From NCBI RefSeq assembly GCF_003337235.1, contig NZ_QPJC01000001.1, positions 338,353-402,352 of the forward strand: a stretch of 64,000 nucleotides of DNA. Reading direction: 5' to 3'. Under the pieces are notes generated by a model. The model was not told the DNA's origin, made no database searches, and worked only from the letters and a program-made list of their open reading frames with translations. Shown here in pieces: positions 51,132-59,811 of the stretch; position 1 is the first letter of the stretch, and the number at the start of each line of letters is the position of its first letter. Origin of the DNA: Halopolyspora algeriensis (GTDB lineage: Bacteria > Actinomycetota > Actinomycetes > Mycobacteriales > Pseudonocardiaceae). A program made the translations under genes and the position numbers.

Positions 51132-51163
51132 CAGCAGCGAGGCGACGCCGGAGGTTCCGCCAC
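51132..51163. repeat. Dispersed repeat, second copy (inverted)
   Basis: 30 of 32 bases match the complement of 40548-40579. It lies between the SCP-like gene and the LuxR-type regulator, near the end of the latter. Confidence 0.7.
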
Positions 51164-51199
51164 CGGACCCACTATGCACATCAGCCCATGCACTCGTGT

Positions 51200-52018
51200 T
51201 CACAGCCAGCCGAGTTTGGCTGCTTGCACCCCTGCCTGGAAACGGGTCTCCACTCCCATACGGGTGATCAACTCGCGCACCCGGCGGTGTGCCGTACGGG
51301 CACTGAACCCCATCATTCTGCCGATCGTGGCGTCGGTTGCCCCCGAGGCCAGCAGTGACAGGATCCAGCGTTCCTCCTCGGACGGGGCGACATCGCCCTG
51401 AAGCGCTTCCGGTTCCGAACGCAACGGCGCCGCGAATCGCCACAGATCGTCGAAGATCCGCAGCACGGCGGTCAGCATCGCCGAACTGCGGATCACCACG
51501 GCGCTGTCCACGGACTGCTCGTCGGCGATCAGAGGCAGCAGTGCCACCATGTCGTCGACCACCAGCAGCTTGGTGGGCGCCGCATGGACCACCCGTGCCT
51601 GCTCACCGAACGAGACCAGCCGGGAGGTGACGTCGAGCTGCGGTGGTCGGGCCAGCGCCGAACGGTCGTAGAGCACCCGATACCCGACGCCTTCGGAGAG
51701 CTTGAAGCACTCGAGGGAGTCCAGCGAGTCGGTGGCGGCATAGGGTGGTTTGACCACCCCGCGCACCATGACCGAGGCGTTGCGCTGCAACTTGTAGGCG
51801 ACCCGACCCACTCGCTCGGCCCCGTGCACGATCTGCAGCAGATCGTTCTCGCCTGCCTGTGTCCGGGCGACGCGGGCGACGGAGGCAAGTGCATGCCGGG
51901 TTGTGTCCCGCCCCCGCCGGGGTTGCCCGAGCACGTCGACCCCGGCGGGCGTCCCCCGGGACTCCACCGACTGTGCTGCCGACCGAGTTGCTTCGGCCAC
52001 TTCCGTGTCAGCGGACAA
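51200..52018 (-). CDS. LuxR-type helix-turn-helix transcriptional regulator
   Basis: A 272-residue regulator with a C-terminal LuxR/NarL-type helix-turn-helix (EEERWILSLLASGATDATIGRMMGFSARTAHRRVRELITRMGVETRFQAGVQAAKLGWL) and an N-terminal ligand or signalling region without receiver signatures. The central part (SLECFKLSEGVGYRVLYDRSALARP, PTKLLVVDDMVALLPLI) resembles actinobacterial TrmB-like/LuxR proteins whose middle domain binds unknown ligands. TTG 52018 is favoured by GGGAGG at 9 bases; GTG 52054 is possible. The target genes are not evident. Confidence 0.8.
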   Translation of the reverse strand: MSADTEVAEATRSAAQSVESRGTPAGVDVLGQPRRGRDTTRHALASVARVARTQAGENDLLQIVHGAERVGRVAYKLQRNASVMVRGVVKPPYAATDSLDSLECFKLSEGVGYRVLYDRSALARPPQLDVTSRLVSFGEQARVVHAAPTKLLVVDDMVALLPLIADEQSVDSAVVIRSSAMLTAVLRIFDDLWRFAAPLRSEPEALQGDVAPSEEERWILSLLASGATDATIGRMMGFSARTAHRRVRELITRMGVETRFQAGVQAAKLGWL

Positions 52019-52413
52019 CGCGGCACACCTCCCTGAAGGCACGCGGACGAGCACCGCACGCCCGCGGAACGGAAAGTAGCCAATGCGCGAGGACTCCGGA
52101 ACCCACTTTCGTGGGAACTCTCCTGCGGGACGTTCGTCGGGAACGTCCGACGCTCGCCCAGCACGGCCAAGAACCGCGCCCTCCTCCGTCCCTCAGACAG
52201 AGCCCGTCTTGGAACTTGGTCAGGTGGTGCCTGAACCGTCGTCTCAGGCGGCGCCTTGCGGCGTTGCAGGCCACATCGAGTAGCCACTTCTCCGCCACGT
52301 GGCCAGCTGCCTTGCTGATGCCCACCTGCGGGCATTCCGATCGAATACGCCGGAGCGGGTCACCCTGCTCAGGCTGATCACCCGAGCGAAAGAACCAGAT
52401 CAAAGACAGGCAC
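52019..52413. other. Gap of about 395 bases holding a dispersed repeat
   Basis: No conserved frame is seen. The central part (52220-52287) is copy B of an intergenic repeat; the rest probably holds the promoter of the LuxR-type gene. Short frames here lack start signals. Confidence 0.5.
52220..52287. repeat. Dispersed intergenic repeat, copy B
   Basis: This matches copy A at 43312-43378 in block order, with GGCGCCTTGCGGCGTTG identical. Copy B also carries CCTGA and TCAGG as inverted arms that could form a small stem, giving it a REP-like look. Confidence 0.75.
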
Positions 52414-52830
52414 TCAGGTCGCAGCGACCCGCCTGCGCAGGCGCAGCAGAAATGAATCGGCGTACTTCGATCCCGTCCCGGACTCCCCATCACGGATCTC
52501 CGCAGGGCCGCCCCCGGGTTCGATGCCGTAGTGCCGGTACAGCGCCTGTACCTCTTCCAGCGGCAGGTCCCCCTGGTCCAGGGGGACGTGCGGAGCCCGG
52601 CGCACGGCCTCCCGGTGCACCGCGACAGTCAGCGTGTCCCCGTCGAACGCCGCCCCCTCCAGGGGGACGAACCTCTCGTTCGTGCCGAACAATCCGCTCT
52701 GCACCACGATCCACGCCGGTTGCTCGGTCTCGGCGTCCAAAAAGATCTGCCCGACGATGCCGAGTCGATGGCCCCACGGATCGAACGCCCCACATCCGAA
52801 CAGTCGCAGTGCTTCTCGCTGACCGACCAT
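52414..52830 (-). CDS. PRC-barrel domain protein
   Basis: A 138-residue protein with a PRC-barrel fold at the N-terminus: FGCGAFDPWGHRLGIVGQIFLDAETEQPAWIVVQSGLFGTNERFVPLEGAAFDGDTLTVAV follows the barrel pattern D-x-x-G-x-x-I-G-x-V and W-x-x-V-x-x-G-x-F-G. Acidic C-terminal QGDLPLEEVQALYRHYGIEPGG follows, typical of actinobacterial stress-linked PRC proteins that bind other factors. ATG 52830 is strongly supported by GGGGAGG. It is divergent from the type VII-associated gene across a tandem repeat. Confidence 0.85.
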   Translation of the reverse strand: MVGQREALRLFGCGAFDPWGHRLGIVGQIFLDAETEQPAWIVVQSGLFGTNERFVPLEGAAFDGDTLTVAVHREAVRRAPHVPLDQGDLPLEEVQALYRHYGIEPGGGPAEIRDGESGTGSKYADSFLLRLRRRVAAT

Positions 52831-52945
52831 GTCGATCACCTCCCCACCCGCCGACTCTCCCCGAGTCCCCAGTCTGCCCCCACCGCTCCGGTATCGGCAT
52901 CCGCAGAGCGACAACCGGCACCGAGCCGTTGCAGCATCGAGACGT

Positions 52946-53005
52946 CCGGCCGGAGCGAGGCCGAACCGGCCGGAGCGAGGCCGAACCGGCCGGAGCGAGG
53001 CCGAA
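52946..53005. repeat. Three perfect copies of a 20-bp unit
   Basis: CCGGCCGGAGCGAGGCCGAA is repeated exactly three times head to tail in the divergent promoter region between the PRC-barrel and type VII-associated genes. The unit contains the palindrome CCGGCCGG. Identity of all copies suggests a recent expansion or functional constraint. Confidence 0.9.
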
Positions 53006-53063
53006 AATGGCACCCTGAACGGGTACATCCACATTGATGTCGACACCGAACGGAGTTCGCCCC

Positions 53064-53648
53064 ATGTCACAACAACCGGAACGCCCACCGGGACCACCGA
53101 TCACCGAGGAGATGCGGGAGCAGGCCCGGCAGACCCCGGACAGCTGGCTCTACATCGTCGACCCGGGTTACCAGGAGTCCGGGGAGAACATCCCCCCGGA
53201 AGGCGTCGTCGGCGCCTACCGCATCGACTCCGAGGGCGAGATCGACGAGGAATTCCACCACAACGACGAGTACGAGCCCTCGGAACAGTCGATCACGATG
53301 CCGGAACCGACCAACGAGTTGGAGCGGGTGCTGCAGCGCGTCGCCACCGGAGAAGCGCCGGAAGCGGACCTGCCGCCGGCCGTGCTGGACTCCGACCTGC
53401 TGCTGTATGCGCCGGAGACCGACGACGACGCGATCTACGCGGCGGAGATGACCGACGGAAGCCGACTCGTACCCGCCTGCACCTCGGTGGCACGGGTGCC
53501 GGAGGGCTGGCCGGGATATCGCACGGTGCCCGGTAGTGCACTGCCGGAGTTGCTGGACGGACTCGACCTCGGTTTGAATCTCGACGAGGGGCTGCGTGCT
53601 GTGATTCCGCACAGTGTGATCATGGAGACCGCCGCCTCCCGCGGCTGA
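53064..53648 (+). CDS. Type VII secretion system-associated protein
   Basis: A 194-residue soluble protein of the actinobacterial 'type VII secretion system-associated' family. MREQARQTPDSWLYIVDPGYQESGENIPPEGVVGAYRIDSEGEIDEEFHHNDEYEPS is the signature (P-x-W-L-Y-x-x-D-P, then GAYRxDxxGEI, then N-x-x-Y-x-P-S), followed by EPTNELERVLQRVATGEAPE. No ESX genes lie nearby, so it is an orphan copy here. ATG 53064 has GGAG 11 bases upstream. It is divergent from the PRC-barrel gene, with the 20-bp tandem repeat in its upstream region. Confidence 0.85.
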   Translation: MSQQPERPPGPPITEEMREQARQTPDSWLYIVDPGYQESGENIPPEGVVGAYRIDSEGEIDEEFHHNDEYEPSEQSITMPEPTNELERVLQRVATGEAPEADLPPAVLDSDLLLYAPETDDDAIYAAEMTDGSRLVPACTSVARVPEGWPGYRTVPGSALPELLDGLDLGLNLDEGLRAVIPHSVIMETAASRG

Positions 53649-53734
53649 GCTCGGCTGCGTTTCCCCGCGAAATCGCACACCACCTTCACTCCACCAGGTA
53701 GCTGTGGCCGCCGAGAGTGCATAGCCTCGACGAT

Positions 53735-55636
53735 GTGAGTGACGATCACGAGCACACCGGCCCAGGACTGCAGGAGCGCACCGAACCGGGGCCGATCGAG
53801 GACTACGCGCTGCTGTCGGACATGCGCACCAGTGCACTCGTCGGCAAGGACGGCTCGATCGACTGGCTGTGCCTGCCGCGATTCGACTCGCCGTCCTGCT
53901 TCACCCGGCTGCTCGGCAACGACCATCACGGGCACTGGCAGATCATCCCGACCTCGCCGATTCAGCATGTGCGACGGCAATACCGGGAGAACTCACTGGT
54001 TCTGGAAACCGAGTTCCACACCGCGGACGGTGTCGTCCGCCTGGTCGACAGCATGCCGCCGCACGAGAAGAACCAGGAGGACGAACCCTGTGTGGTTCGG
54101 CTGCTCGAAGGTGTCTCCGGAGAGGTCGAGGTCCGCATGCGCTGGGTCATGCGGTTCGCCTACGGCCACTCCATTCCCTGGCTGCGCCACATCCGGGAAG
54201 AGCACCCCGTCCCGGACGAGTACCTGCTTGCCATCGCCGGACCGCACACGGTGGTGCTCCGAGGAGACCGACTGCCCCGGGGCAAGGAGGACGAGCGAGC
54301 TCACGAAATGACGCTCACGGTCCACGAGGGGGACTGGTACTCCTGGGTGCTGCAGTGGGCGCCCGATCACGAGAACCTTCCCCCTCCGATGGACCCGGTG
54401 CAGGAGACCCAGGACAGCGAGGACTTCTGGCACGACTGGACCAAGCACATCACCTACCACGGCCCGCACAAGGAAGCGCTCTTCCGCTCACTGGCCACGC
54501 TCAAAGCCCTGACCTACGCACCGAGCGGCGGCATCATCGCCGCCCCGACGACGTCGTTGCCGGAATCGCTGGAAGGCAATCGCAACTGGGACTACCGCTA
54601 CTGCTGGATCCGCGACGCGACACTGGTGCTGCTGGCGCTGGACAACTTCGGCTGCTCCGACGAGGCCTTGGCCTGGCGGCGCTGGCTGATCCGGGCGGTG
54701 GCAGGGGACCCGGCCGACACGCAGATCATGTACGGCGTTCGGGGAGAGCGGCACCTGCTGGAGTGGGAACCGGACTGGTTGCCCGGCTACCTGGGCGCGA
54801 AACCGGTCCGGGTCGGCAACGCGGCTTTCAATCAGCGCCAGCTCGACATGTTCGGCGAGGTCATGGACGCGCTGCACATCGCACGGGAGCACGGGATGAC
54901 CGAAAGCCAGGCCTCCTGGGAGATGCAGAGCAAGATGCTCAACTACCTGGAGACGATCTGGCAGGAACCCGACAAGGGGCTGTGGGAGGTGCGCGGACCG
55001 GCCCGGCACTTCACGCACTCGCGTGTGATGATCTGGGTCGCGTTCGACCGCGCCGTACGCGCCGTCGAGGAGCACGACCTGCCGGGACCGGTCGAGCGCT
55101 GGCGGGAACTGCGCGACACCGTGCACGCCGAGGTGCTGGAGCACGGCTACAACGAGCGGCTCGGGACGTTCACCCAGTATTACGGCGGGACCATGCTGGA
55201 TGCGGCCACGCTGCTGATCCCGGCGGTGGGTTTCCTTCCCGGGGACGACGAGCGGGTCCGCAACACCGTCCGCGCGGTGGAGCAGGGTCTGCAGCACGAC
55301 GTGTTCATCGACCGCTACACCACCGGTAGGGAAACCCACTCCGTCGACGGGCTCACCGGCCGTGAAGGGTCCTTCCTGGCCTGCTCGTTCTGGATGGTCG
55401 ACGCGCTGGTGCTGTGCGGCAGACGTCAGGAGGCCGAGCAGATGTTCGACAAGCTGCTCGAACTGTCCAACGACGTGGGGCTCTACGCCGAGGAATACGA
55501 CATCCCCAATGGGCACTTCACGGGCAACTTCCCGCAGGCCTTCACTCATCTCGGCCTGGTCAACTCGGCGGCGATGCTCTACGGCGGGCACACTCGGACC
55601 GAACACAGCCAACGCCACGAAGGGGGGCTGGTGTGA
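53735..55636 (+). CDS. Glycoside hydrolase family 15 protein (glucoamylase/trehalase type)
   Basis: A 633-residue cytosolic (alpha/alpha)6-barrel glycosidase. IEDYALLSDMRTSALVGKDGSIDWLCLPRFDSPSCFTRLLG is the standard GH15 opening; the catalytic-domain signatures are ESLEGNRNWDYRYCWIRDATL (general-acid region) and LYAEEYDIPNGHFTGNFPQAFTHLGLVNSA (second catalytic Glu, E-E-Y-D). Mycobacterial relatives are trehalases, so trehalose or maltose-like substrates are likely. Either GTG 53735 or GTG 53717 may start it. It overlaps the next gene by GTGA, so hydrolysis and oxidation of glucose are coupled. Confidence 0.93.
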   Translation: MSDDHEHTGPGLQERTEPGPIEDYALLSDMRTSALVGKDGSIDWLCLPRFDSPSCFTRLLGNDHHGHWQIIPTSPIQHVRRQYRENSLVLETEFHTADGVVRLVDSMPPHEKNQEDEPCVVRLLEGVSGEVEVRMRWVMRFAYGHSIPWLRHIREEHPVPDEYLLAIAGPHTVVLRGDRLPRGKEDERAHEMTLTVHEGDWYSWVLQWAPDHENLPPPMDPVQETQDSEDFWHDWTKHITYHGPHKEALFRSLATLKALTYAPSGGIIAAPTTSLPESLEGNRNWDYRYCWIRDATLVLLALDNFGCSDEALAWRRWLIRAVAGDPADTQIMYGVRGERHLLEWEPDWLPGYLGAKPVRVGNAAFNQRQLDMFGEVMDALHIAREHGMTESQASWEMQSKMLNYLETIWQEPDKGLWEVRGPARHFTHSRVMIWVAFDRAVRAVEEHDLPGPVERWRELRDTVHAEVLEHGYNERLGTFTQYYGGTMLDAATLLIPAVGFLPGDDERVRNTVRAVEQGLQHDVFIDRYTTGRETHSVDGLTGREGSFLACSFWMVDALVLCGRRQEAEQMFDKLLELSNDVGLYAEEYDIPNGHFTGNFPQAFTHLGLVNSAAMLYGGHTRTEHSQRHEGGLV

Positions 55637-56676
55637 AAGCCGCGACCGTCGTTCCGGGCAAGCCCGAACTCTCGACCGTCACCGAGCTGCCCGACCCGAC
55701 ACCCCAACCGGGTGAACTGCTCGTCGAGGGCCTGCTCGTCGGGATGTGTGGCACCGACCGGGGCGTCATCGAGCAGTCCCACAACGCACTCCCGCCCGGG
55801 CAGGACCGCATGGTGCTGTTCCACGAATCGCTGGGGCGGGTCCTGCATGCCCCGGCGATCAGCGGCTTCCACGAGGGCGACTACGTCGTGGGAGTGGTAC
55901 GGCGCCCCGACCCGGAACCGTGTCCTGCGTGCGCGGCCGGCCAGTGGGATTTCTGCCTCAACGGCCGGTTCACCGAGCGCGGCATCAAGGAACTCGACGG
56001 GTTCGGCTCGCAACGCTGGACCATCGAGCCGCGATTCGCCATCCCGGTCGATGCCGACCTCGCCGAGCTGGGAGTGCTGACCGAGCCGACCTCGATCGTG
56101 GCCAAGGCTTGGGAACAGGCCGAGGTGATCGGCAAGCGCACCTACTTCGCACCCCAGCGGGTCCTGGTCACGGGAGCGGGCGCGATCGGACTGCTGGCCG
56201 CGCTGATCGGCATCCAGCGGGGACTGGAGGTGCACGTGCTGGACCGGGTGACCGAGGGCCCCAAACCGGAGCTCGTGCGCGACCTGGGGGCGCGGTATCA
56301 CACCTCGCTGGATGATCTGGACTTCGAACCGGACCTCGTGATCGAGGCGACAGGGGCAGGCAGTGTCGTGTTCGACGTGCTGCGGCGCACCGCGCGCAAC
56401 GCGATCACCGTGCTGACCGGCATCTCCGGGCAGCACCGGACGCTTTCGGTGCCCGCAGGCGCGATCAACGACGAACTGGTGATGGACAACGACGTGGTCG
56501 TGGGCAGCGTCAACGCCAACCTGGGACACTACCGGCAGGCCGTGCAGACGCTGGCCGCCGCCGACCACGGTTGGCTGCGCCGCTTGCTCTCACGACAGGT
56601 CCCGCTGGAGCGCTGGACCGATGCCCTGGAACAGGAGGGCGAGGACATCAAGGTCACCGTCGACCTGCAGGCGTGA
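55633..56676 (+). CDS. Glucose 1-dehydrogenase-like MDR enzyme
   Basis: A 347-residue medium-chain dehydrogenase of the glucose dehydrogenase (Thermoplasma/Haloferax type) group. VGMCGTDRGVIE gives the zinc Cys, FHESLGRVLHA the next ligand region (G-H-E type, here F-H-E), and PDPEPCPACAAGQWDFCLNGRFTERGIKELDGFG the structural-zinc loop with its Cys cluster. VLVTGAGAIGLLAALIGIQRGLEVHVLDR is the NAD(P) fold. It should oxidise glucose to gluconolactone. The GTG 55633 start overlaps the GH15 stop, making an operon in which the product of one feeds the other. Confidence 0.9.
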   Translation: MKAATVVPGKPELSTVTELPDPTPQPGELLVEGLLVGMCGTDRGVIEQSHNALPPGQDRMVLFHESLGRVLHAPAISGFHEGDYVVGVVRRPDPEPCPACAAGQWDFCLNGRFTERGIKELDGFGSQRWTIEPRFAIPVDADLAELGVLTEPTSIVAKAWEQAEVIGKRTYFAPQRVLVTGAGAIGLLAALIGIQRGLEVHVLDRVTEGPKPELVRDLGARYHTSLDDLDFEPDLVIEATGAGSVVFDVLRRTARNAITVLTGISGQHRTLSVPAGAINDELVMDNDVVVGSVNANLGHYRQAVQTLAAADHGWLRRLLSRQVPLERWTDALEQEGEDIKVTVDLQA

Positions 56677-56684
56677 CCTCGAGT

Positions 56685-56727
56685 GCGGGAAGCGGGCCGC
56701 GTCGGCAGCGGCGGGCCCGCTTCCCGC
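56685..56727. terminator. Hairpin terminator after glucose dehydrogenase
   Basis: GCGGGAAGCGGGCC and GGCCCGCTTCCCGC form a 14-bp stem just after the stop, between convergent genes. Confidence 0.8.
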
Positions 56728-56787
56728 CTGCTTCGGAGACGAGGGGGGCCTCGCAGGGCGCTGCGGGCCGGGCAGCGCCCTGCCGAG

Positions 56788-57036
56788 CTACTCCAAGTCA
56801 CGCAGGAGGAGCACCTCGCGGTCGGTGTCGTAGTAGAAACTCTTTCCGGCCGTGAATTCGCCGACGAGGACCTTGGCGGATTTCGCCGACGGCCGGATGA
56901 CCGCCTCCTCGGCACCGTCGTCGAGAATGAGCTGGAACGAGAACTTGCCCGGCTCACCGCTGCCGTGCTCGCTCCAGTTGGAATGGATATCGGTCACCTC
57001 GCGGACCTTGATCAGATCCTGGGAATCGTCGGCCAT
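56788..57036 (-). CDS. Small conserved-looking hypothetical protein
   Basis: An 82-residue soluble protein, mostly beta, ending YYDTDREVLLLRDLE. The start ATG 57036 is well supported by AAAGGAG. FSFQLILDDGAEEAVIRPSAKSAKVLVGEFTAGKSFYYDT suggests a compact sheet. I do not recognise a family. It is convergent with the glucose dehydrogenase gene. Confidence 0.65.
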   Translation of the reverse strand: MADDSQDLIKVREVTDIHSNWSEHGSGEPGKFSFQLILDDGAEEAVIRPSAKSAKVLVGEFTAGKSFYYDTDREVLLLRDLE

Positions 57037-57358
57037 GTGCGCAACTCCTTTCGACGAGTCACCGGCGGCGCCCGGCCCGGTACCCGGCCGACGACGACCG
57101 AATACGCCATCGGCGCGAGCGGTACCGGTGTGCGCCCACTGTCGAGAACAAAGCGACCGGCGGCCGAAAAAGCCCCACGAGTCACGCCACGAAAGGCGAC
57201 TCACGCGCGCCGGTCGCCTTCACAGTCCCACGCCCCGAAGGACCGCGCACCTCGGAAAGAACCCCGCGAGCCGGGGTCGTTTGAGCGACAGCATCTGCGG
57301 AAACAGACAGGTCGCACACTTCCGAGGGTTATTACCGTCGGACACCGAAAGGAGACGC
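57037..57358. other. Gap of about 320 bases with no gene seen
   Basis: Nothing is recognised apart from the ribosome site AAAGGAG for the following gene and small GC-rich inverted repeats. It serves as divergent promoter for the 82-residue protein and the DUF1360 gene. Confidence 0.5.
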
Positions 57359-57904
57359 ATGGTGAGGCTACTGCGCCGGGGGACACGGGCTTTCCGCGAA
57401 TGGTTCGCCGAGCAGCGCGCCGAGTACAGCGGAGACGCATCACGACCGATCGCCGGCTATTCGGCCGGCCTTGCCGTCTACCTGGCCGGCGCGTCCGGCG
57501 TGGCGGGGATGGCTCGTGCCACGGGCAGGCCGTCGCCACGGCTCGGAGCGGGTGAGCTGGCACTCATGGCGCTGGCCACGCACAAGATCAGCAGGTCGCT
57601 GGCCAAGGACCCGATCACCAGTCCGCTGCGGATGCCGTTCACCAGGTTCGAGGGCGCCTCGGCGCCCTCCGAGCTGCACGAGGAGGTCCGGGCGTCGGGA
57701 ATGGAGCACTCGCTGGGAGAGCTGGTCTCGTGCCCGTTCTGCCTGGCCCCGTGGGTGGCGTCCGGGATGTTCACGGGGCACGTGTTCGTCCCCGGCCTCA
57801 CCCGCGCGGTGAGCACCATCTATGCCACCGTGGCCTGTGCGGACTTCCTGCAGTACGCGTACGCCGCGATGCAACAGCGCTCCACCCCACCGGAGAAACG
57901 ATGA
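57359..57904 (+). CDS. DUF1360 membrane protein
   Basis: A 181-residue protein. ELALMALATHKISRSLAKDPITSPLRMPFTRFEGASAPSELHEEVRASGMEHSLGELVSCPFCLAPWVASGMFTGHVF is the DUF1360 core with the invariant KDxIT, H-x-x-G-E-L and C-P-F-C motifs; the C-x-x-C suggests a metal or redox role. Two or three hydrophobic helices are present. The related Streptomyces/Bacillus proteins are of unknown function. ATG 57359 follows AAAGGAG. It is convergent with ino1. Confidence 0.87.
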   Translation: MVRLLRRGTRAFREWFAEQRAEYSGDASRPIAGYSAGLAVYLAGASGVAGMARATGRPSPRLGAGELALMALATHKISRSLAKDPITSPLRMPFTRFEGASAPSELHEEVRASGMEHSLGELVSCPFCLAPWVASGMFTGHVFVPGLTRAVSTIYATVACADFLQYAYAAMQQRSTPPEKR

Positions 57905-57906
57905 GG

Positions 57907-57966
57907 CTGTGGGCGGACGGAACTCCCGCGCGCAGGGACGTGGTCGGAAGTTCCGTCCGCCCACAG
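57907..57966. terminator. Long inverted repeat between convergent genes
   Basis: CTGTGGGCGGACGGAACT and its exact complement (18 bp each) flank a 24-base loop between the DUF1360 and ino1 stops. It is probably a bidirectional terminator. Confidence 0.75.
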
Positions 57967-57976
57967 CAGCCGCTGC

Positions 57977-59080
57977 TCAGTGACCCGCGATGAAGTCCTC
58001 GACGGCTTGGTAGGCATCGGAGTCGGAGTGCTGCTCCGGTGGCGACTTCATGAAGTACGACGACGCCGACAGGATCGGTCCGCCGAGGCCGCGATCGGCG
58101 GCGATCTTCGCCGCGCGGATCGCGTCGATGATGATGCCCGCCGAGTTCGGCGAGTCCCACACCTCCAGCTTGTACTCCAGGTTCAGCGGAACGTCACCGA
58201 ACGCGCGCCCCTCCAGCCGGATGTAGGCCCACTTGCGGTCGTCCAGCCACGGCACGTAGTCCGACGGTCCGATGTGCACGTTGCGCTTGCCGAGATCCCG
58301 ATCCACCTGGGAGGTCACCGACTGGGTCTTGGACGTCTTCTTCGAGTCCAGCCGCTCGGGCTCCTTCATGTTCAAAAAATCCATGTTGCCGCCCACGTTG
58401 AGCTGCATCGTGCGGTCCAGGTGCACCCCACGGTCCTCGAACAACTTGGCCAGCACCCGGTGCGTGATCGTCGCGCCGACCTGCGACTTGATGTCGTCGC
58501 CGATGATCGGCACTCCGGCCTCGGTGAACCTGCGCGCCCACTCGGGGTCGGAGGCGATGAACACCGGCAGCGCGTTGACGAACGCCACACCCGCGTCGAT
58601 CGCGGCCTGGGCGTAGAACTTGTCCGCTTCTTCCGAACCCACCGGAAGGTAGGACACCAGCACGTCGGCTTCGGCCTCGGCCAGCGCACGAGCCACGTCG
58701 ACCGGTTGCTCGTCGGACTGCTCGATGGTCTCCCGGTAGTACTGACCGAGCCCGTCCAGGGTGTGCCCGCGCTGCACGGTGACCCCCAGCGGAGGGACGT
58801 CCGTGATCTTCGTGGTGTTGTTCTCACTGGCCACGACGGCTTCGGACAGATCGCGTCCGACCTTCTTGGCATCCACGTCGAATGCGGCGACGAACTTCAG
58901 GGAACCGATGTGGTAACCACCGAAGTCGACGTGCATCAGACCCGGTACACGGCTGTCCGAATCGGTATCGGCGTAGTACTGCACTCCCTGCACCAGCGAT
59001 GCGGCACAGTTGCCCACGCCGACGACCGCTACCCGGACCTCCTTCGACGTGGTGCCCTCGCCGCGACGTTCTCCGCCCAT
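57977..59080 (-). CDS. ino1: Inositol-3-phosphate synthase
   Basis: A 367-residue NAD-dependent enzyme converting glucose-6-phosphate to inositol-3-phosphate, feeding mycothiol and phosphatidylinositol. [22 protein letters not shown] is the NAD-binding loop, [17 protein letters not shown] and [12 protein letters not shown] the conserved active-site stretches, and [37 protein letters not shown] the catalytic Lys/Asp region. Start ATG 59080 follows AAGGAGG. It lies downstream of the PadR gene in the same direction, a conserved actinobacterial arrangement. Confidence 0.96.
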   Translation of the reverse strand: MGGERRGEGTTSKEVRVAVVGVGNCAASLVQGVQYYADTDSDSRVPGLMHVDFGGYHIGSLKFVAAFDVDAKKVGRDLSEAVVASENNTTKITDVPPLGVTVQRGHTLDGLGQYYRETIEQSDEQPVDVARALAEAEADVLVSYLPVGSEEADKFYAQAAIDAGVAFVNALPVFIASDPEWARRFTEAGVPIIGDDIKSQVGATITHRVLAKLFEDRGVHLDRTMQLNVGGNMDFLNMKEPERLDSKKTSKTQSVTSQVDRDLGKRNVHIGPSDYVPWLDDRKWAYIRLEGRAFGDVPLNLEYKLEVWDSPNSAGIIIDAIRAAKIAADRGLGGPILSASSYFMKSPPEQHSDSDAYQAVEDFIAGH

Positions 59081-59131
59081 TCCCGCAGGCCTCCTTCTCG
59101 ATTCCTGTCTCGCTTGCATCCCTGTATGCAT

Positions 59132-59713
59132 TCAGTGTGGCCGCTGGTCCCGCTGCGGGCGAACCCCCCGCGAGTGGCCACCGCACAAGGCAGCCTGCTC
59201 GGCCCATTCGTACTCGATCAGTTCGTCCAGCCAGACGACCTCACGCTCGCTGTTGTCCAGCCCCAGGCGGTGCAGCGCCCGCGTGTAGCAGTCCAACCGC
59301 TCACCCGTACCGGACAGCGCCGCGCGCAGTCCCTCGAGCCGCTGCTCGACTCGCCGCCTGCGGCTCTCCAGGATCCGCAGGCGGATGTGTGCCGGGGTGA
59401 GGGAGAAGAAGGCCAGCCGCACCCCGAACGCGTCATCCTGGCACACCTGCGGACCGCAGTCCTCGACCAGCTCACGGAACCGAGCTCGCCCGCCTGCCGT
59501 GATGCGGTACACGCGGCGGGACCGCCGCCCCCGGCTCTGCCCGTCCGTTTCCTCCTCGATCAGCCCGGCCCGCAACAGTCGCCGCAATGTCGGATACAGG
59601 CTGCCGCAGGAGAAGGCACGGATCGTCCCGAGTGCTTCGTGCAGCCGTTTACGCAGTTCGTAGCCATGCATCGATGCTTCGTGCAGGAGACCGAGCACTG
59701 CGAGCTCCAGCAT
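59132..59713 (-). CDS. PadR-family transcriptional regulator
   Basis: A 193-residue regulator. The N-terminal winged helix (LELAVLGLLHEASMHGYELRKRLHEALGTIRAFSCGSLYPTLRRLLRAGLIEEE) is the PadR hallmark, with HGYEL and GSLYP-L motifs, followed by RRVYRITAGGRARFRELVED and a C-terminal dimerisation helix. ATG 59713 is preferred to GTG 59719 because GGAGG lies 7 bases before it. Palindromes in the upstream divergent region are candidate operators. In related genomes this gene always precedes ino1, so it may control inositol synthesis. Confidence 0.92.
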   Translation of the reverse strand: MLELAVLGLLHEASMHGYELRKRLHEALGTIRAFSCGSLYPTLRRLLRAGLIEEETDGQSRGRRSRRVYRITAGGRARFRELVEDCGPQVCQDDAFGVRLAFFSLTPAHIRLRILESRRRRVEQRLEGLRAALSGTGERLDCYTRALHRLGLDNSEREVVWLDELIEYEWAEQAALCGGHSRGVRPQRDQRPH

Positions 59714-59765
59714 GCGCACCTCCTTGCGGCCATCCGCGCAGGCGTACCCGTACCCGGCCCGGGAT

Positions 59766-59811
59766 TATATCGCCTCGATATATCGACGAGTCGATCGACG
59801 GTCCGATATCG
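59766..59811. promoter_or_regulatory. Cluster of AT-rich palindromes, candidate PadR operators
   Basis: TATATCG and CGATATA flank 3 bases (59766-59782); TCGATATATCGA is a 12-bp palindrome overlapping it (59775-59786); CGATATCG is an 8-bp palindrome at 59804-59811. They stand out against the GC-rich background in the divergent PadR/DUF5318 promoter region. Confidence 0.55.
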
